Source of the DNA: Allobrachymonas sp.
GTDB lineage: Bacteria; Pseudomonadota; Gammaproteobacteria; Burkholderiales; Burkholderiaceae
Direction of reading: 5' to 3'
Assembly (NCBI GenBank): GCA_030529305.1
Contig: JAUMXD010000007.1
Location: forward strand, 1-28,912
DNA length: 28,912 nt
Part shown: in pieces, positions 14,851-23,112 of the stretch
How the letters are laid out: the number at the start of each line of letters is the position of its first letter
Numbering within the stretch: the stretch's first letter is position 1
Program-made: the position numbers and the translations under genes
Notes under the pieces: generated by a model
Database searches by the model: none
Told to the model about the DNA's origin: nothing
The model's input: only the letters and a program-made list of their open reading frames with translations

Positions 14851-15457
14851 AGTCAAGAACTTGCGTTTTCGCTGGCAAGCTGATGGCCCTTGGCTGCTTA
14901 AAGGCGTGAACCTGCAAGTGGCCGCAGGCGAAACGGTGGGCATCATGGGGCATTCGGGCTGTGGCAAATCCACCATGGCGCGTTTGCTCACGGGGCATAT
15001 GCCCATGCAAAGTGGCGAGGTGCTGCTGGATGGCAAGCCGCTGCCCCAAACGGGTGCACAGCCCGTGCAACTGGTGATGCAGCACGCCGAGCTGGCTTTG
15101 AACCCACGCTGGCGCATCGGCGAATCGCTGCGCGAAGGCTGGCAGCCCGACGCGCAAACGCTGCAAAGTTTCGGCATCCGTGAGGCGTGGCTCAAGCGTT
15201 ATCCGCACGAACTCTCGGGCGGCGAGATGCAGCGCATTTCCATCGTGCGCGCTTTGATTCCGCAACTGCGTGTGCTGGTGGCCGATGAACTCACCACCAT
15301 GCACGACCCCATCACTCAAGTGCAGATTTGGCGCGCCCTGCAAGAGCAAGCCCGCCAGCGAGGCTTGGGGCTGCTCGCCATCAGCCACGATGCGGCCTTG
15401 CTGCGCGCCTTGAATGCACGCGTGCTGCACATGCGCGACGGCGTGCTGTGTGAGTGA
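14843..15457 (+). CDS. ABC transporter ATPase, NikE/DppF type, short form
   Basis: 204 residues, shorter than typical NikE/DppF proteins (about 250-330). It keeps Walker A GHSGCGKS (36-43), Q-loop Q80, signature LSGGE (124-128) and switch His182. The Walker B/D-loop reads VLVADELTTMHD in place of the usual ADEPTSALD; the catalytic Glu and the D-loop Asp remain. The protein stops shortly after the H-loop and lacks the C-terminal oligopeptide/dipeptide extension present in most partners. It should heterodimerise with the preceding ATPase, so one of the two ATP sites may be weaker. The start overlaps the upstream stop by 8 bases, showing translational coupling. This is the last gene of the importer unit. 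Confidence 0.85.
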   Translation: MLEVKNLRFRWQADGPWLLKGVNLQVAAGETVGIMGHSGCGKSTMARLLTGHMPMQSGEVLLDGKPLPQTGAQPVQLVMQHAELALNPRWRIGESLREGWQPDAQTLQSFGIREAWLKRYPHELSGGEMQRISIVRALIPQLRVLVADELTTMHDPITQVQIWRALQEQARQRGLGLLAISHDAALLRALNARVLHMRDGVLCE

Positions 15458-15501
15458 TTCAGGTGTCGCTCGCAGCGCGCATCTGAATTACGCACCTGAA
15501 T
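15457..15501 (+). repeat. Inverted repeat at the end of the importer unit
   Basis: ATTCAGGTG (15457-15465) pairs with CACCTGAAT (15493-15501), with a small inner stem CGCT/AGCG. It starts at the last base of the ATPase stop codon. No T-run follows. Confidence 0.4.
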
Positions 15502-16106
15502 GGATGGCTTTAACGAATACGTTTGAAGTGCTTCAGGTCGTGCTGTGATGGCAATTTGAGGGCAGGCCTACTTGGGTCAGATGGCCTTTTAGCGCGTGTA
15601 AAGGCTGAATCAACGCCCCATTCAACCGACATCGTTGACGCTCATGGAGCGGCCGAGTCAGCGGAGCCAAGGTGTGCGCCTGATGTGTGAAGATGGCTGG
15701 GAATGGCGGCGGTAGCCTGATGGTTGGCGTCAGAACGATCCCAAGCCCATGCGGCCAAGACCCCGAAAAACAGCACAACGAGCAGGGCGGCCAGCAGGCG
15801 CGTCAACATGGCAGTCACAATCAAAACCTTCCTTTTTTGATTGCGATATTTTTGCAGAGCACTTGCTGGCAATTGGTGTGAAATGTCACGGCAAGTTTGC
15901 TGGCGGCGGAACCTCTTACTTGCGTTTACAGAAAAGTGGCGTTGAAGGCAGCGGCGGCGCGATATGTGTTGCTTTTTGACCATGCGCTTGGATGATGCGC
16001 CACGGCGCACAGTGCTTGAGCAATACGCCGCTTGTGGTGTTGTCATCTTTCGGTTCAGCTAGCATGCGGTGGCTAGCCAACTCATTGAATCGCCCAGTTC
16101 TTCGCT
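15458..16106. other. Intergenic region between the importer and gluQ
   Basis: Apart from the small minus-strand gene at 15642-15818 and the 15457-15501 inverted repeat, I see no gene. Bases 15819-16106 form a divergent promoter region. GCTAGC is repeated just ahead of gluQ (near 16058 and 16073), and no clear core promoter is visible. Confidence 0.45.
15642..15818 (-). CDS. Small membrane-anchored or secreted protein of unknown function
   Basis: 58 residues from a GTG start with a good ribosome binding site, GGAAGG, 8 bases upstream; an ATG three codons in is an alternative. The N-terminus is a strong hydrophobic helix (about 6-25, LLAALLVVLFFGVLAAWAW), followed by a polar tail with three His and several Ala/Ser. 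It may be a single-pass inner-membrane protein with a short periplasmic tail, or an exported peptide. I do not recognise a family. It is convergent with the importer ATPase gene and divergent from gluQ. The call rests on the start signal and the clean membrane segment. Confidence 0.4.
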   Translation of the reverse strand: MTAMLTRLLAALLVVLFFGVLAAWAWDRSDANHQATAAIPSHLHTSGAHLGSADSAAP

Positions 16107-17096
16107 ATGCCACAGGCTCCGTCGTTTTTGCAAACCGCTGAATCAAGGCGCGCGCCCAGCTATGTGGGCCGCTTTGCGCCATCGCCTACGGGGCCGTTGC
16201 ATGCCGGTTCGCTGGCGGCAGCGCTGGCCAGTTGGTTGGATGCACGTGCGCATGGCGGCATTTGGCGGGTGCGCATCGAAGATGTGGACACAGCCCGTTG
16301 CAGTGCGCAGGCGCACGCCACCATCTTGCGGCAGCTGCAGCAGCATGGCTTGGTGCCCGACAGCGAGGTGCTGGTGCAATCACAGCGCAGCGCCCTGTAT
16401 CAGCAGGCGTTGGATGCCTTGCGGGCGCAGCGTCTGGTGTACCCCTGTACTTGCTCGCGCCGCCAAATCGCGCAGGCCCTGCAAGCACAAGGTGATGAGC
16501 GTGCGCGCCACGGTGAGTTGATCTACCCCGGCACCTGCCGCCCCCGCCAATGTGTAGCTCAGGGGCCGATCGTCGTGCCAGAACAAACGCACGCTTGGCG
16601 TTTGCACGTAGCCGCCTGCATGCAGCAGCAAGGCTTGGCAGCCGATGCTGCCACCGTTTGGCACGACCGCCGCCTGGGCCTGCAGCAGCAAATCGTGGCG
16701 CAGGCTGTGGGTGACTTTGTGCTGCGCCGATCAGATGGCCTGTGGGCCTACCAGCTGGCCGTGGTGGTGGACGATGCCGCGCAAGGCATCACCCATGTGG
16801 TGCGTGGCGAAGACCTGGCCGACAACACCCCGCGCCAGATCGTGCTGCAACAGGCGCTGGGCTTGCCTACACTGCAGTATCTGCACACGCCGCTGGTGCG
16901 TGGCGCTGATGGCGACAAACTTTCCAAACAAAACGGGGCGGCGGCTCTGCCCGAAGGGGATGCCGCCACATACGTGCGCAATTTGCAAGCGGCGGCACGG
17001 GTGCTGGATTTGCCCGTTGTGGAGGCCACTGCGCCTGAGCAGGCGCTGATGCAGTGGGTGGAGCTTTGGCGACAGCGCTGGTTGAATGGGGCGTGA
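16107..17096 (+). CDS. gluQ: Glutamyl-Q tRNA(Asp) synthetase
   Basis: 329 residues, a truncated GluRS-like enzyme without the anticodon-binding domain. It attaches glutamate to the queuosine base at position 34 of tRNA-Asp. The HIGH-like motif lies in [16 protein letters not shown] (21-36), and the KMSKS-like motif is KLSKQ (271-275). The zinc site of the YadB family is visible: C114 and C116 in YPCTCSRR, Y140 and C144 in YPGTCR. The length fits the family (about 300 residues) with a slightly longer N-terminus. The start is the only ATG close to the domain. The gene stands alone, about 415 bases from trmB on the same strand. Confidence 0.93.
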   Translation: MPQAPSFLQTAESRRAPSYVGRFAPSPTGPLHAGSLAAALASWLDARAHGGIWRVRIEDVDTARCSAQAHATILRQLQQHGLVPDSEVLVQSQRSALYQQALDALRAQRLVYPCTCSRRQIAQALQAQGDERARHGELIYPGTCRPRQCVAQGPIVVPEQTHAWRLHVAACMQQQGLAADAATVWHDRRLGLQQQIVAQAVGDFVLRRSDGLWAYQLAVVVDDAAQGITHVVRGEDLADNTPRQIVLQQALGLPTLQYLHTPLVRGADGDKLSKQNGAAALPEGDAATYVRNLQAAARVLDLPVVEATAPEQALMQWVELWRQRWLNGA

Positions 17097-17510
17097 CGGT
17101 GACAACGCAGTGCTTGCACAGAACTGTGATGCAGATCGCTGAATCGGCAGATCGTTGTGGTCAGTGTGGTTTGGAGGGCTGATCGAAACGGTTGCCGTCA
17201 TGCGGTTTGAGACAGCCCATCACCTCTGTGCTTGACGCATGGCTTGCGCAGCCTATATGTAGTGGACGCAGTGGAGCGGTGGTGAGGGCAATTGAAAGGG
17301 CAGCTAGCAACCCTGCAAGCCTTTCAATGCTTGAAGTGGCCTTCGATCAGTTCAGTAGCAGCAGAGAAAAGATGATTGTTAAAGCTGCGCGCGCTGGTGT
17401 GATGGCATGCCGCTTGTTGCAAGCAGCGCTTTGTAGAATGCGCTGCTTTGTTTCCACGCCTGTTTTTCGGGCGATACCACCAGTTTTTACCGCGTATTTG
17501 CGCTCTTGCC
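17097..17510. other. Intergenic region between gluQ and trmB
   Basis: No gene recognised. A hairpin at 17291-17328 pairs ATTGAAAGG with CCTTTCAAT, extended by GCAG/CTGC with a 3-base bulge. A second stem, AAGCAGCGC/GCGCTGCTT (17421-17448), is followed by TGTTT. Its loop contains TAGAAT (17434-17439), a good -10 hexamer, so the same stretch may be read as a weak terminator or as the trmB promoter. Confidence 0.45.
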
Positions 17511-18239
17511 ATGCCTGATCGTTCCACCCTTAAATCCGCCTTGCCCAGCGATGTGGCCCACCCGCGCACGGTGCGCAGCTTCGTGCGTCGCGCAGGCCGC
17601 GTCACCAGCGGGCAGGCCAAGGCTTATGCCGAATGGGGCGATCAATATCTGCTGCCTTTTGCGCAAAAACCGCTGGATGTGGCACAGGCTTTTGGCCGCG
17701 AAGCGCCCTTGGTGCTTGAGATCGGCTTTGGCATGGGCGAGGCCACGGCGCACATCGCAGCGCTGATGCCGCAGATCAACTTTCTGGGTTGCGAAGTGCA
17801 CGATCCCGGCGTGGGCGCATTGCTCAAGCGCATTGGCGAGCAGGGGCTGGGCAACGTCCGCATCTGCGCGCACGATGCGGTAGAGGTGCTGCAGCACATG
17901 CTGCCACCGGCCAGCTTGCACGGCGTGCACATCTTCTTCCCGGACCCTTGGCACAAAAAGCGCCACCACAAGCGCCGCCTGATACAAGCGCCGCTGGTGC
18001 ACGCATTGGCGTTGCGCCTGCAGCCGGGCGGCTACATCCACTGCGCCACCGATTGGCAGCCCTATGCCGAGCAGATGCTGGAAGTGCTTGCGAGCGAGCC
18101 TTTGCTCGCCAACACGACGACCGCACCTGATGGTTATGCCGAGCGCCCGCACTACCGCCCGCTGACCAAGTTCGAGCAACGCGGCCTGCGCCTGGGCCAC
18201 GGCGTTTGGGATCTGGTGTTTGTGCGCAAGCAGGCCTAG
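17511..18239 (+). CDS. trmB: tRNA (guanine-N7-)-methyltransferase
   Basis: 242 residues. The SAM-binding motif EIGFGMG is at 70-76, and the family signature [14 protein letters not shown] (143-156) carries the catalytic and tRNA-binding residues. The N-terminal region has the RSFVRRAGR element typical of proteobacterial TrmB. It makes m7G46 in the variable loop of tRNAs. ATG 17511 is preferred over an in-frame upstream start at 17448 because the family N-terminus begins here. It lies downstream of another tRNA modification gene, gluQ, but the long gap argues against a tight operon. Confidence 0.94.
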   Translation: MPDRSTLKSALPSDVAHPRTVRSFVRRAGRVTSGQAKAYAEWGDQYLLPFAQKPLDVAQAFGREAPLVLEIGFGMGEATAHIAALMPQINFLGCEVHDPGVGALLKRIGEQGLGNVRICAHDAVEVLQHMLPPASLHGVHIFFPDPWHKKRHHKRRLIQAPLVHALALRLQPGGYIHCATDWQPYAEQMLEVLASEPLLANTTTAPDGYAERPHYRPLTKFEQRGLRLGHGVWDLVFVRKQA

Positions 18240-18339
18240 CCCGCCTTTGTTGAAAATCTGCCGGGAGCGGCGGGTGCTGTCAAGTTTTGCGCGCGCTGAA
18301 TGACTAAGCAGGTGTCATGCCGATGCGGCTGGCTTGGTG

Positions 18340-18368
18340 CTGAACGTGAAAGAGGCGCGTGCGACAAT
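18340..18368 (+). promoter_or_regulatory. Possible trxA promoter
   Basis: CTGAAC (18340-18345) and GACAAT (18363-18368) are 17 bases apart. The -10 is good and the -35 weak. Transcription would give a leader of about 150 bases before trxA. Confidence 0.4.
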
Positions 18369-18523
18369 CGTGCGCCCCTTCCCGAAAGGAACAGGTGTTT
18401 TTCGGCCACCAATTCAGGCCAGCCTTGTACTTGGCGCTTTGCGCCCCATATGCTGGGGCATTGCGCCGCCACCGGCAACTTGGTTTTTTGATTTGTTTGT
18501 TTTGCATACAGAGGAGTCCACTC

Positions 18524-18859
18524 ATGGCCAGCGATCTCATCCTTCACACCACCGATGCCACCTTTGCCAACGACGTTTTGCAGTCTGACCTGCCCGTGCT
18601 GGTGGACTTCTGGGCGGCTTGGTGCGGGCCGTGCAAGGCCATCGCCCCCGTGCTGGACGAGTTGGCCGGCACCTATCAGGGCAAAGTCAGGATTGCCAAG
18701 ATGGATGTGGACGAAAACCAGGCCGTGCCGGCCCAGTTCGGCATCCGCAGTATTCCTACACTGATTCTGTTCAAGGGCGGCCAATCGGTCGCCACCATCA
18801 GCGGTGCACGCCCCAAGGCGCAGTTGGCGGCCTTCCTTGACCAGCATCTGGGCGCTTGA
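18524..18859 (+). CDS. trxA: Thioredoxin
   Basis: 111 residues with the active site WCGPC (33-37) in [14 protein letters not shown] and the cis-proline in [13 protein letters not shown] (P78). It is the full thioredoxin fold at the usual length, without a signal peptide, so it is a cytoplasmic disulfide reductase. GAGGAG at 18511-18516, 7 bases upstream, fixes the start at ATG 18524 over a longer open frame from 18359. A strong intrinsic terminator lies about 50 bases after the stop, so trxA is monocistronic on this side. Confidence 0.96.
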   Translation: MASDLILHTTDATFANDVLQSDLPVLVDFWAAWCGPCKAIAPVLDELAGTYQGKVRIAKMDVDENQAVPAQFGIRSIPTLILFKGGQSVATISGARPKAQLAAFLDQHLGA

Positions 18860-18909
18860 TTGGCGGGCGCTTGGCAAGCAGCCTGAAGCCGTCCTGACTT
18901 AATCAAGCC

Positions 18910-18944
18910 AAGGGCCAGCACTTGCGGGTGTTGGCCCTTTTCTT
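18910..18944 (+). terminator. Rho-independent terminator after trxA
   Basis: AAGGGCCAGCAC pairs with GTGTTGGCCCTT (12 bp, one G-U) around a 6-base loop, followed by TTCTT. Confidence 0.85.
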
Positions 18945-18980
18945 GTGTGGTGGATTGAATCGGTTGCCAAGGGCGGGCGC

Positions 18981-18986
18981 TATACT
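18981..18986 (+). promoter_or_regulatory. -10 element of the metX leader promoter
   Basis: TATACT matches the -10 consensus at five of six positions and would start transcription near 18993, immediately before the first stem of the riboswitch candidate. TTGAAT at 18955-18960 is the nearest -35 match, but its 20-base spacing is poor. Confidence 0.45.
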
Positions 18987-18995
18987 GCCAAGCCT

Positions 18996-19090
18996 TGCGC
19001 CGATTTGCTTCCAGCTTGCGGGCGCAGAGAAGCTGCCGGCCGGCGCGTTGTGCACGCGGAGCAGCTTCTGAACAAGTTCAGCTAAAACGG
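18996..19090 (+). promoter_or_regulatory. SAM-II (SAM-alpha) type riboswitch aptamer upstream of metX-metW
   Basis: Stem P1 is TGCGCC (18996-19001) paired perfectly with GGCGCA (19021-19026). Its loop starts with GATTTG (19002-19007) and ends with TTGC, the conserved loop features of SAM-II RNAs. The 3' part has ACAAGT (19072-19077), which can pair with ATTTG to form the pseudoknot helix, followed by AGCTAAAACGG (19080-19090). That segment corresponds to the conserved GCUAAA(A)-GG block. Between P1 and the pseudoknot strand sits an extra 9-bp hairpin, AGAAGCTGC/GCAGCTTCT (19028-19069). SAM-II aptamers bind S-adenosylmethionine and repress methionine synthesis genes such as metA and metX, which fits the downstream gene exactly. 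The match was made by eye from remembered consensus. Confidence 0.82.
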
Positions 19091-19107
19091 ATGTCTGGCG
19101 CACACTC

Positions 19108-19143
19108 ACCCGGCTTTCCGTTTTTTGGGAAACCGGGTTTTTT
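19108..19143 (+). terminator. Intrinsic terminator in the metX leader (riboswitch expression platform)
   Basis: ACCCGG then TTTCC pairs with GGAAA then CCGGGT (11 bp with one bulged C), and a six-T run ends six bases before ATG 19150. AAAACGGA (19084-19091), in the 3' end of the aptamer, is perfectly complementary to TCCGTTTT (19117-19124) in the terminator's 5' arm and loop. The aptamer and terminator could therefore compete, with SAM binding favouring termination. Confidence 0.82.
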
Positions 19144-19149
19144 CTTGTC

Positions 19150-20310
19150 ATGTCTTTGATCGCTACCCCTCAAACCATGCGCGTTGCCGAGCCGCTGCGC
19201 TTGCAAAGCGGGGCCAGCCTGCGCGACTACACGCTGGCTTACGAAACCTATGGCACGCTCAACGCCAGTAAATCCAATGCCGTGCTGATTTGCCACGCGC
19301 TCAACGCTTCGCACCATGTGGCGGGCGTGTATGCCGACGACCCGAGCAACACCGGTTGGTGGGACAACATGATCGGCCCCGGCAAGCCCGTGGATACCAA
19401 TCGCTTTTTCGTCATCGGCATTAACAACATCGGCTCTTGCTTTGGCAGCACCGGTCCGCGCGATGCCAACCCCGATGCCGTGCCCGGCCAGCTGCGCCAG
19501 CAGTACGGGGCAGACTTTCCGGTCGTCACGGTCGAAGATTGGGTTAACGCTCAGGCGCGATTGATTGATGCGCTGGGCATTGAGCAGCTGGCAGCCGTCA
19601 TGGGCGGCAGCCTGGGTGGCATGCAAACCTTGTCGTGGACCTTGCAATACCCCGAGCGCGTGCGCCATGCCATCGTGATTGCCAGCGCGCCCAACCTCTC
19701 GGCCGAGAACATCGCCTTCAACGAAGTGGCACGCCGCGCCATCACCACCGATCCCGACTTTCACGGCGGCCACTTTTACGAGCACGGCGTGGTGCCCGCC
19801 CGCGGCTTGCGCATTGCGCGCATGATCGGGCACATCACCTACCTGTCGGACGATGTGATGAACAGCAAGTTCGGCCGCGAGCTGCGCGAGGCCGTGGCCC
19901 ACACCGCCACCGGCTACAAATACAGCACGCAAGACATCGAATTCCAGATCGAAAGCTATCTGCGCTACCAGGGCGACAAATTCAGCAGCTACTTCGATGC
20001 CAACACCTATCTGCTCATCACCCGCGCGCTCGATTATTTCGACCCCGCGCGCGCGTTTGATGGCAACCTCACGCGCACGCTGGCGCAGGCCAAAGCCAAC
20101 TTTCTGCTCGTGAGCTTTACCACCGATTGGCGCTTTTCGCCCGCGCGCTCGCGCGAAATCGTCAAGGCCCTGATCGACAACCGCCACCGCGTGAGCTATG
20201 CCGAAATCGACGCATCCCACGGACACGATGCTTTCTTGCTCGACGACCCGCGCTACCACCAACTGATTCGCGCGCGCTTCAACAACATCTACAACGAGGT
20301 GGCCATATGA
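19150..20310 (+). CDS. metX: Homoserine O-acyltransferase (MetX family)
   Basis: 386 residues, an alpha/beta hydrolase. The nucleophile elbow is GGSLGGMQ with Ser154; Asp326 (FTTDWRFSP) and His359 (SHGHDAF) complete the triad. [13 protein letters not shown] and [12 protein letters not shown] are family blocks. It acylates L-homoserine in the first dedicated step of methionine synthesis. MetX proteins of many proteobacteria, including Burkholderiales, have been shown or predicted to use succinyl-CoA rather than acetyl-CoA, so the acyl donor is left open. The start at 19150 matches the family N-terminus, although no good ribosome binding site is free: the only purine-rich run lies inside the terminator stem. 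It overlaps metW by 4 bases (ATGA). Confidence 0.95.
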   Translation: MSLIATPQTMRVAEPLRLQSGASLRDYTLAYETYGTLNASKSNAVLICHALNASHHVAGVYADDPSNTGWWDNMIGPGKPVDTNRFFVIGINNIGSCFGSTGPRDANPDAVPGQLRQQYGADFPVVTVEDWVNAQARLIDALGIEQLAAVMGGSLGGMQTLSWTLQYPERVRHAIVIASAPNLSAENIAFNEVARRAITTDPDFHGGHFYEHGVVPARGLRIARMIGHITYLSDDVMNSKFGRELREAVAHTATGYKYSTQDIEFQIESYLRYQGDKFSSYFDANTYLLITRALDYFDPARAFDGNLTRTLAQAKANFLLVSFTTDWRFSPARSREIVKALIDNRHRVSYAEIDASHGHDAFLLDDPRYHQLIRARFNNIYNEVAI

Positions 20311-20894
20311 GCAAGGGCCTGGTCAATATCGAAGCCATTGCCGCCTTGGTGCCCGCGGGCGCCCGCGTGCTCGACCTGGGCTGTGGCGATGGCGCGCTGC
20401 TGGCGCATTTGCAGCAACACAAAGGGTGCAGCGGCTACGGCGTGGAGCTGAACGACGCCCATGTGCTGGCCTGCGCGCAGCACGGGGTGGACGTGCTGCA
20501 ACTCAATCTGGACGAGGGCCTGCAAGGCTTTGCCGACCAGAGCTTTGACGTGGTGCTGCAAATCGACACCTTTCAGCACCTGCACAACGCGCAAACCATG
20601 CTGCTTGAAACGGTGCGCGTGGGGCGCATGGGCATCATCGCCTTCCCCAACTTCGCGCACTGGCGCAATCGCTTGTCGATTCTGCGCGGGCGCATGCCGG
20701 TCAATGCCCGCCTGCCCTACGAGTGGTACGACACGCCCAATATCCGCGTGGGTACCTTTGCCGACTTTGGCGTGCTCGCTGCGCGCAACGGCCTGCGCGT
20801 GCTCGACAGATTCGGCCTGAGCGAAACCGGACAAGTCGTGCGCAGCCTGCCCAATCTGCTGGCCAACACGGCGGTGTACCGCGTGGCGAAATAA
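20307..20894 (+). CDS. metW: Methionine biosynthesis protein MetW
   Basis: 195 residues of class I methyltransferase fold: [15 protein letters not shown] (21-35) is the SAM-binding motif, and [14 protein letters not shown] and [18 protein letters not shown] are typical MetW blocks. Its ATG lies inside the metX stop (ATGA overlap), so the two are translationally coupled. MetW is needed for or activates MetX in several proteobacteria; whether it methylates anything is unclear. The gene should share the riboswitch control of metX. It converges on the DUF4130 gene, with only 58 bases between the two stops. Confidence 0.94.
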   Translation: MSKGLVNIEAIAALVPAGARVLDLGCGDGALLAHLQQHKGCSGYGVELNDAHVLACAQHGVDVLQLNLDEGLQGFADQSFDVVLQIDTFQHLHNAQTMLLETVRVGRMGIIAFPNFAHWRNRLSILRGRMPVNARLPYEWYDTPNIRVGTFADFGVLAARNGLRVLDRFGLSETGQVVRSLPNLLANTAVYRVAK

Positions 20895-20952
20895 GCGCAG
20901 TTTGTTGGGGTGGGCGCTGCGCAGCACCCGCTTGCGGTAATTGATGCGCGGC

Positions 20953-21720
20953 CTATTTGATGAGAGGCTGCTTCTCTGTCAGGCGCTTCCAATAACGCTG
21001 CGGCATTTGCTGCCGGTGCAGGCGTGGATTGCGGCGGGAAGCAATGGTGGCGCTGCGAAAATAACGTTGCCAAAGCTGCTGATAGGCGCGTTCATGCGCG
21101 CTGTAGTTGGCTTCCAGGCCGGGCTCTTCCAGGTCGCTGATTCTGCGCAGGCCATCTGGATGGTTGAAGATGCCATAGCCGCGCTGCATGTCGTAAATCG
21201 CCCATTGCTGCATGGGGTAGCGTTGGTTGAAATGGCGAATGGTGAGCGGCAGCACGTCGTATTGCGGCTCGATGCGTGCGAAATACATGCCGTTTTCCAT
21301 TTCCTCGAAGCGCACGAATGCTTCCATGCGGTGCTTTTCGTGCCCAACGCTTTTGACCCATTGCGCCCATTGCATCACATCGAAATGCCCGTAGTCGCTG
21401 AGGATGTCGGCGCGTTTGGGCTGCGCCAGAGCCAGGCGAACGATGCGCAAAAAGGTGTCGGGCATTTCAGGCGCTGCCGACAAAAAGCCATACAGCAGTT
21501 TGAGTGTGCCCCGTCGGCCGATCTGTTGCTCCAATCTTGCAAACACCCGTTGCGCCTGATCAGGTGCGGTTTCAACCGTTTCGTTGTGGCCGAACAAATC
21601 GCCATCGTTCGTGTCGCAGGTGATGTGTACGTCATCCAGCGGATATTTGTGTGCGTAGGCATGAAAAACAGCGCTCAACAAGCCGTCGAAGCTGCCGTCG
21701 TATTGCAAGGTGAAGCGCAT
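20953..21720 (-). CDS. TIGR03915/DUF4130 family putative DNA metabolism protein
   Basis: 255 residues. The DUF4130 core includes YDGSFDGLLSAVFHAY near the N-terminus, FVRFEEMENGMYFARIEP and FNQRYPMQQWAIYDMQRGYGI in the middle, and the C-terminal RRNPRLHRQQMPQRYWKRL block. The biochemical function is unknown; the family is linked to DNA repair because it is nearly always beside the radical SAM protein TIGR03916 and often fused to a uracil-DNA glycosylase-like (UdgX) domain. Here it ends shortly after the DUF4130 block and no glycosylase domain follows. It starts 27 bases after the radical SAM gene on the same strand, so the two form an operon. Confidence 0.85.
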   Translation of the reverse strand: MRFTLQYDGSFDGLLSAVFHAYAHKYPLDDVHITCDTNDGDLFGHNETVETAPDQAQRVFARLEQQIGRRGTLKLLYGFLSAAPEMPDTFLRIVRLALAQPKRADILSDYGHFDVMQWAQWVKSVGHEKHRMEAFVRFEEMENGMYFARIEPQYDVLPLTIRHFNQRYPMQQWAIYDMQRGYGIFNHPDGLRRISDLEEPGLEANYSAHERAYQQLWQRYFRSATIASRRNPRLHRQQMPQRYWKRLTEKQPLIK

Positions 21721-21747
21721 GGCCGGGGCGGTCCTTCGGGCGGAATT

Positions 21748-23010
21748 TCAGGCAAACAAATCGCCTTGCACCACCTGGTTGGAGTTGAACTTGGATGGCG
21801 TGTTTTGCAGCAGCAAGCTGCGCAGCTGCGGGCTGTCGATCAGGTCGGCGTAGCGGTTGGGCTCGGGCAGGGTGATGAAATAGCGCGCGCGGTTCATGGC
21901 CACGCCCATTTTGATCAGCTGCGCGGCGGTGATGGCACGAAAACGTCGTCCCTGAGCGATGCGCTTGGCCGATTTCACGCCGATGCCGGGCACGCGCAAA
22001 ATGGCCTCCAGCGGGGCGGTTTGCAGCGGCACCGGAAAAAACGCGCGGTGGCGCAGCGCCCAAGCCAGTTTGGGGTCCACGTCCAGATCGAGAAAAGGCT
22101 GGTTGTCGTCAAGGATTTCGTGCTCGCCAAAACCATAAAAGCGCATCAGCCAATCGGCTTGGTACAGCCGGTTTTCGCGCCGCAGCGGCACTTGCGTGGA
22201 CAGGGGCGGCAGGCGCTGGTCTGCCAGCACGGGCACATAGCCCGAGTAGTACACGCGCTTGAGGCGGTAGTTGCGGTAGAACTGGCTGGCGGCGCGGATG
22301 ATCTGGCGGTCGTTTTCGCCCGCGGCGCCGATGATGAACTGCGTGCTTTGCCCGGCCGGCGCGAACTTGGGCGTGGACTTGATGGTTTTGCGGCTGTCGT
22401 TCATGGCCACGATTTCATTACGCACAAAAGTCATCGGCTGCGTCATGTCGCTGTGCTTTTTTTCCGGCGCCAGCAGCTTCAGGCCTGAAACGGTGGGAAT
22501 CTCCATATTCACGCTGAGCCGGTCGGCGTACAGCCCTGCTTCGTGCAGGATTTCGGGCGAGGCTTTGGGGATGGTTTTCAGGTGGATGTAGCCGTGGAAG
22601 TTGTGTTCCAGCCGCAGCTTTTTGGCGATGCGCACCAGGCGCTCCATCGTGTAGTCGGGGCTTTTGAAAATGCCCGAGCTTAGAAACAGCCCCTCGATGT
22701 AGTTGCGCCGATAAAAATTCATCGTCAAATCCACCACCTCGTCCACCGTGAACGCCGCGCGGGGGATGTCGTTGCTGCGGCGCGAAGCGCAATAGGCGCA
22801 GTCGTAAATGCAGTGGTTGGTGAGCAGGATTTTTAAAAGCGAAACGCAGCGGCCATCTTCGGTGAAGCTGTGGCAAATGCCCGCGCGCGAGGAATTGCCC
22901 AGCCCCGCCCCGTCGTTGCGGCGCTTGCCACCGCTGGACGAGCACGACACATCGTACTTGGCTGCGTCGGCCAGGACCTCGAGTTTGCGGCTGATTTTTT
23001 CGTAGTCCAT
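21748..23010 (-). CDS. Putative DNA modification/repair radical SAM protein (TIGR03916)
   Basis: 420 residues. The radical SAM cluster motif CIYDCAYC gives Cys67, Cys71 and Cys74, followed by a TIM-barrel-like core with GLFLSSGIF and SVNMEIP. Near the C-terminus, LRVPGIGVKSAKRI is a helix-hairpin-helix DNA-binding motif. The family is uncharacterised; a role in DNA repair or base modification is inferred from the HhH motif and its constant partner DUF4130, which follows 27 bases downstream. Length is normal for the family and all three cluster cysteines are intact. ATG 23010 gives the family start MDYEKISRKLEVLADAAKYD. Confidence 0.9.
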   Translation of the reverse strand: MDYEKISRKLEVLADAAKYDVSCSSSGGKRRNDGAGLGNSSRAGICHSFTEDGRCVSLLKILLTNHCIYDCAYCASRRSNDIPRAAFTVDEVVDLTMNFYRRNYIEGLFLSSGIFKSPDYTMERLVRIAKKLRLEHNFHGYIHLKTIPKASPEILHEAGLYADRLSVNMEIPTVSGLKLLAPEKKHSDMTQPMTFVRNEIVAMNDSRKTIKSTPKFAPAGQSTQFIIGAAGENDRQIIRAASQFYRNYRLKRVYYSGYVPVLADQRLPPLSTQVPLRRENRLYQADWLMRFYGFGEHEILDDNQPFLDLDVDPKLAWALRHRAFFPVPLQTAPLEAILRVPGIGVKSAKRIAQGRRFRAITAAQLIKMGVAMNRARYFITLPEPNRYADLIDSPQLRSLLLQNTPSKFNSNQVVQGDLFA

Positions 23011-23112
23011 TGCGTGGCATCAAAAAACATGAAAACCACAGCTTTTCATCGCAGGTGTTTTCACGCAGGTTCCAAATTTCAGGCCGATGCGCCCGAGGCG
23101 GGGAGCAGGGTT

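Noticed and set aside
19028..19069. Hairpin as an independent terminator in the metX leader
   Set aside because: No T-run follows, and it fits better as an insertion within the SAM-II-type aptamer.
20941..22488. Plus-strand open frame of 515 codons over the DUF4130 and radical SAM genes
   Set aside because: It spans two well-supported minus-strand genes and has antisense-like composition.
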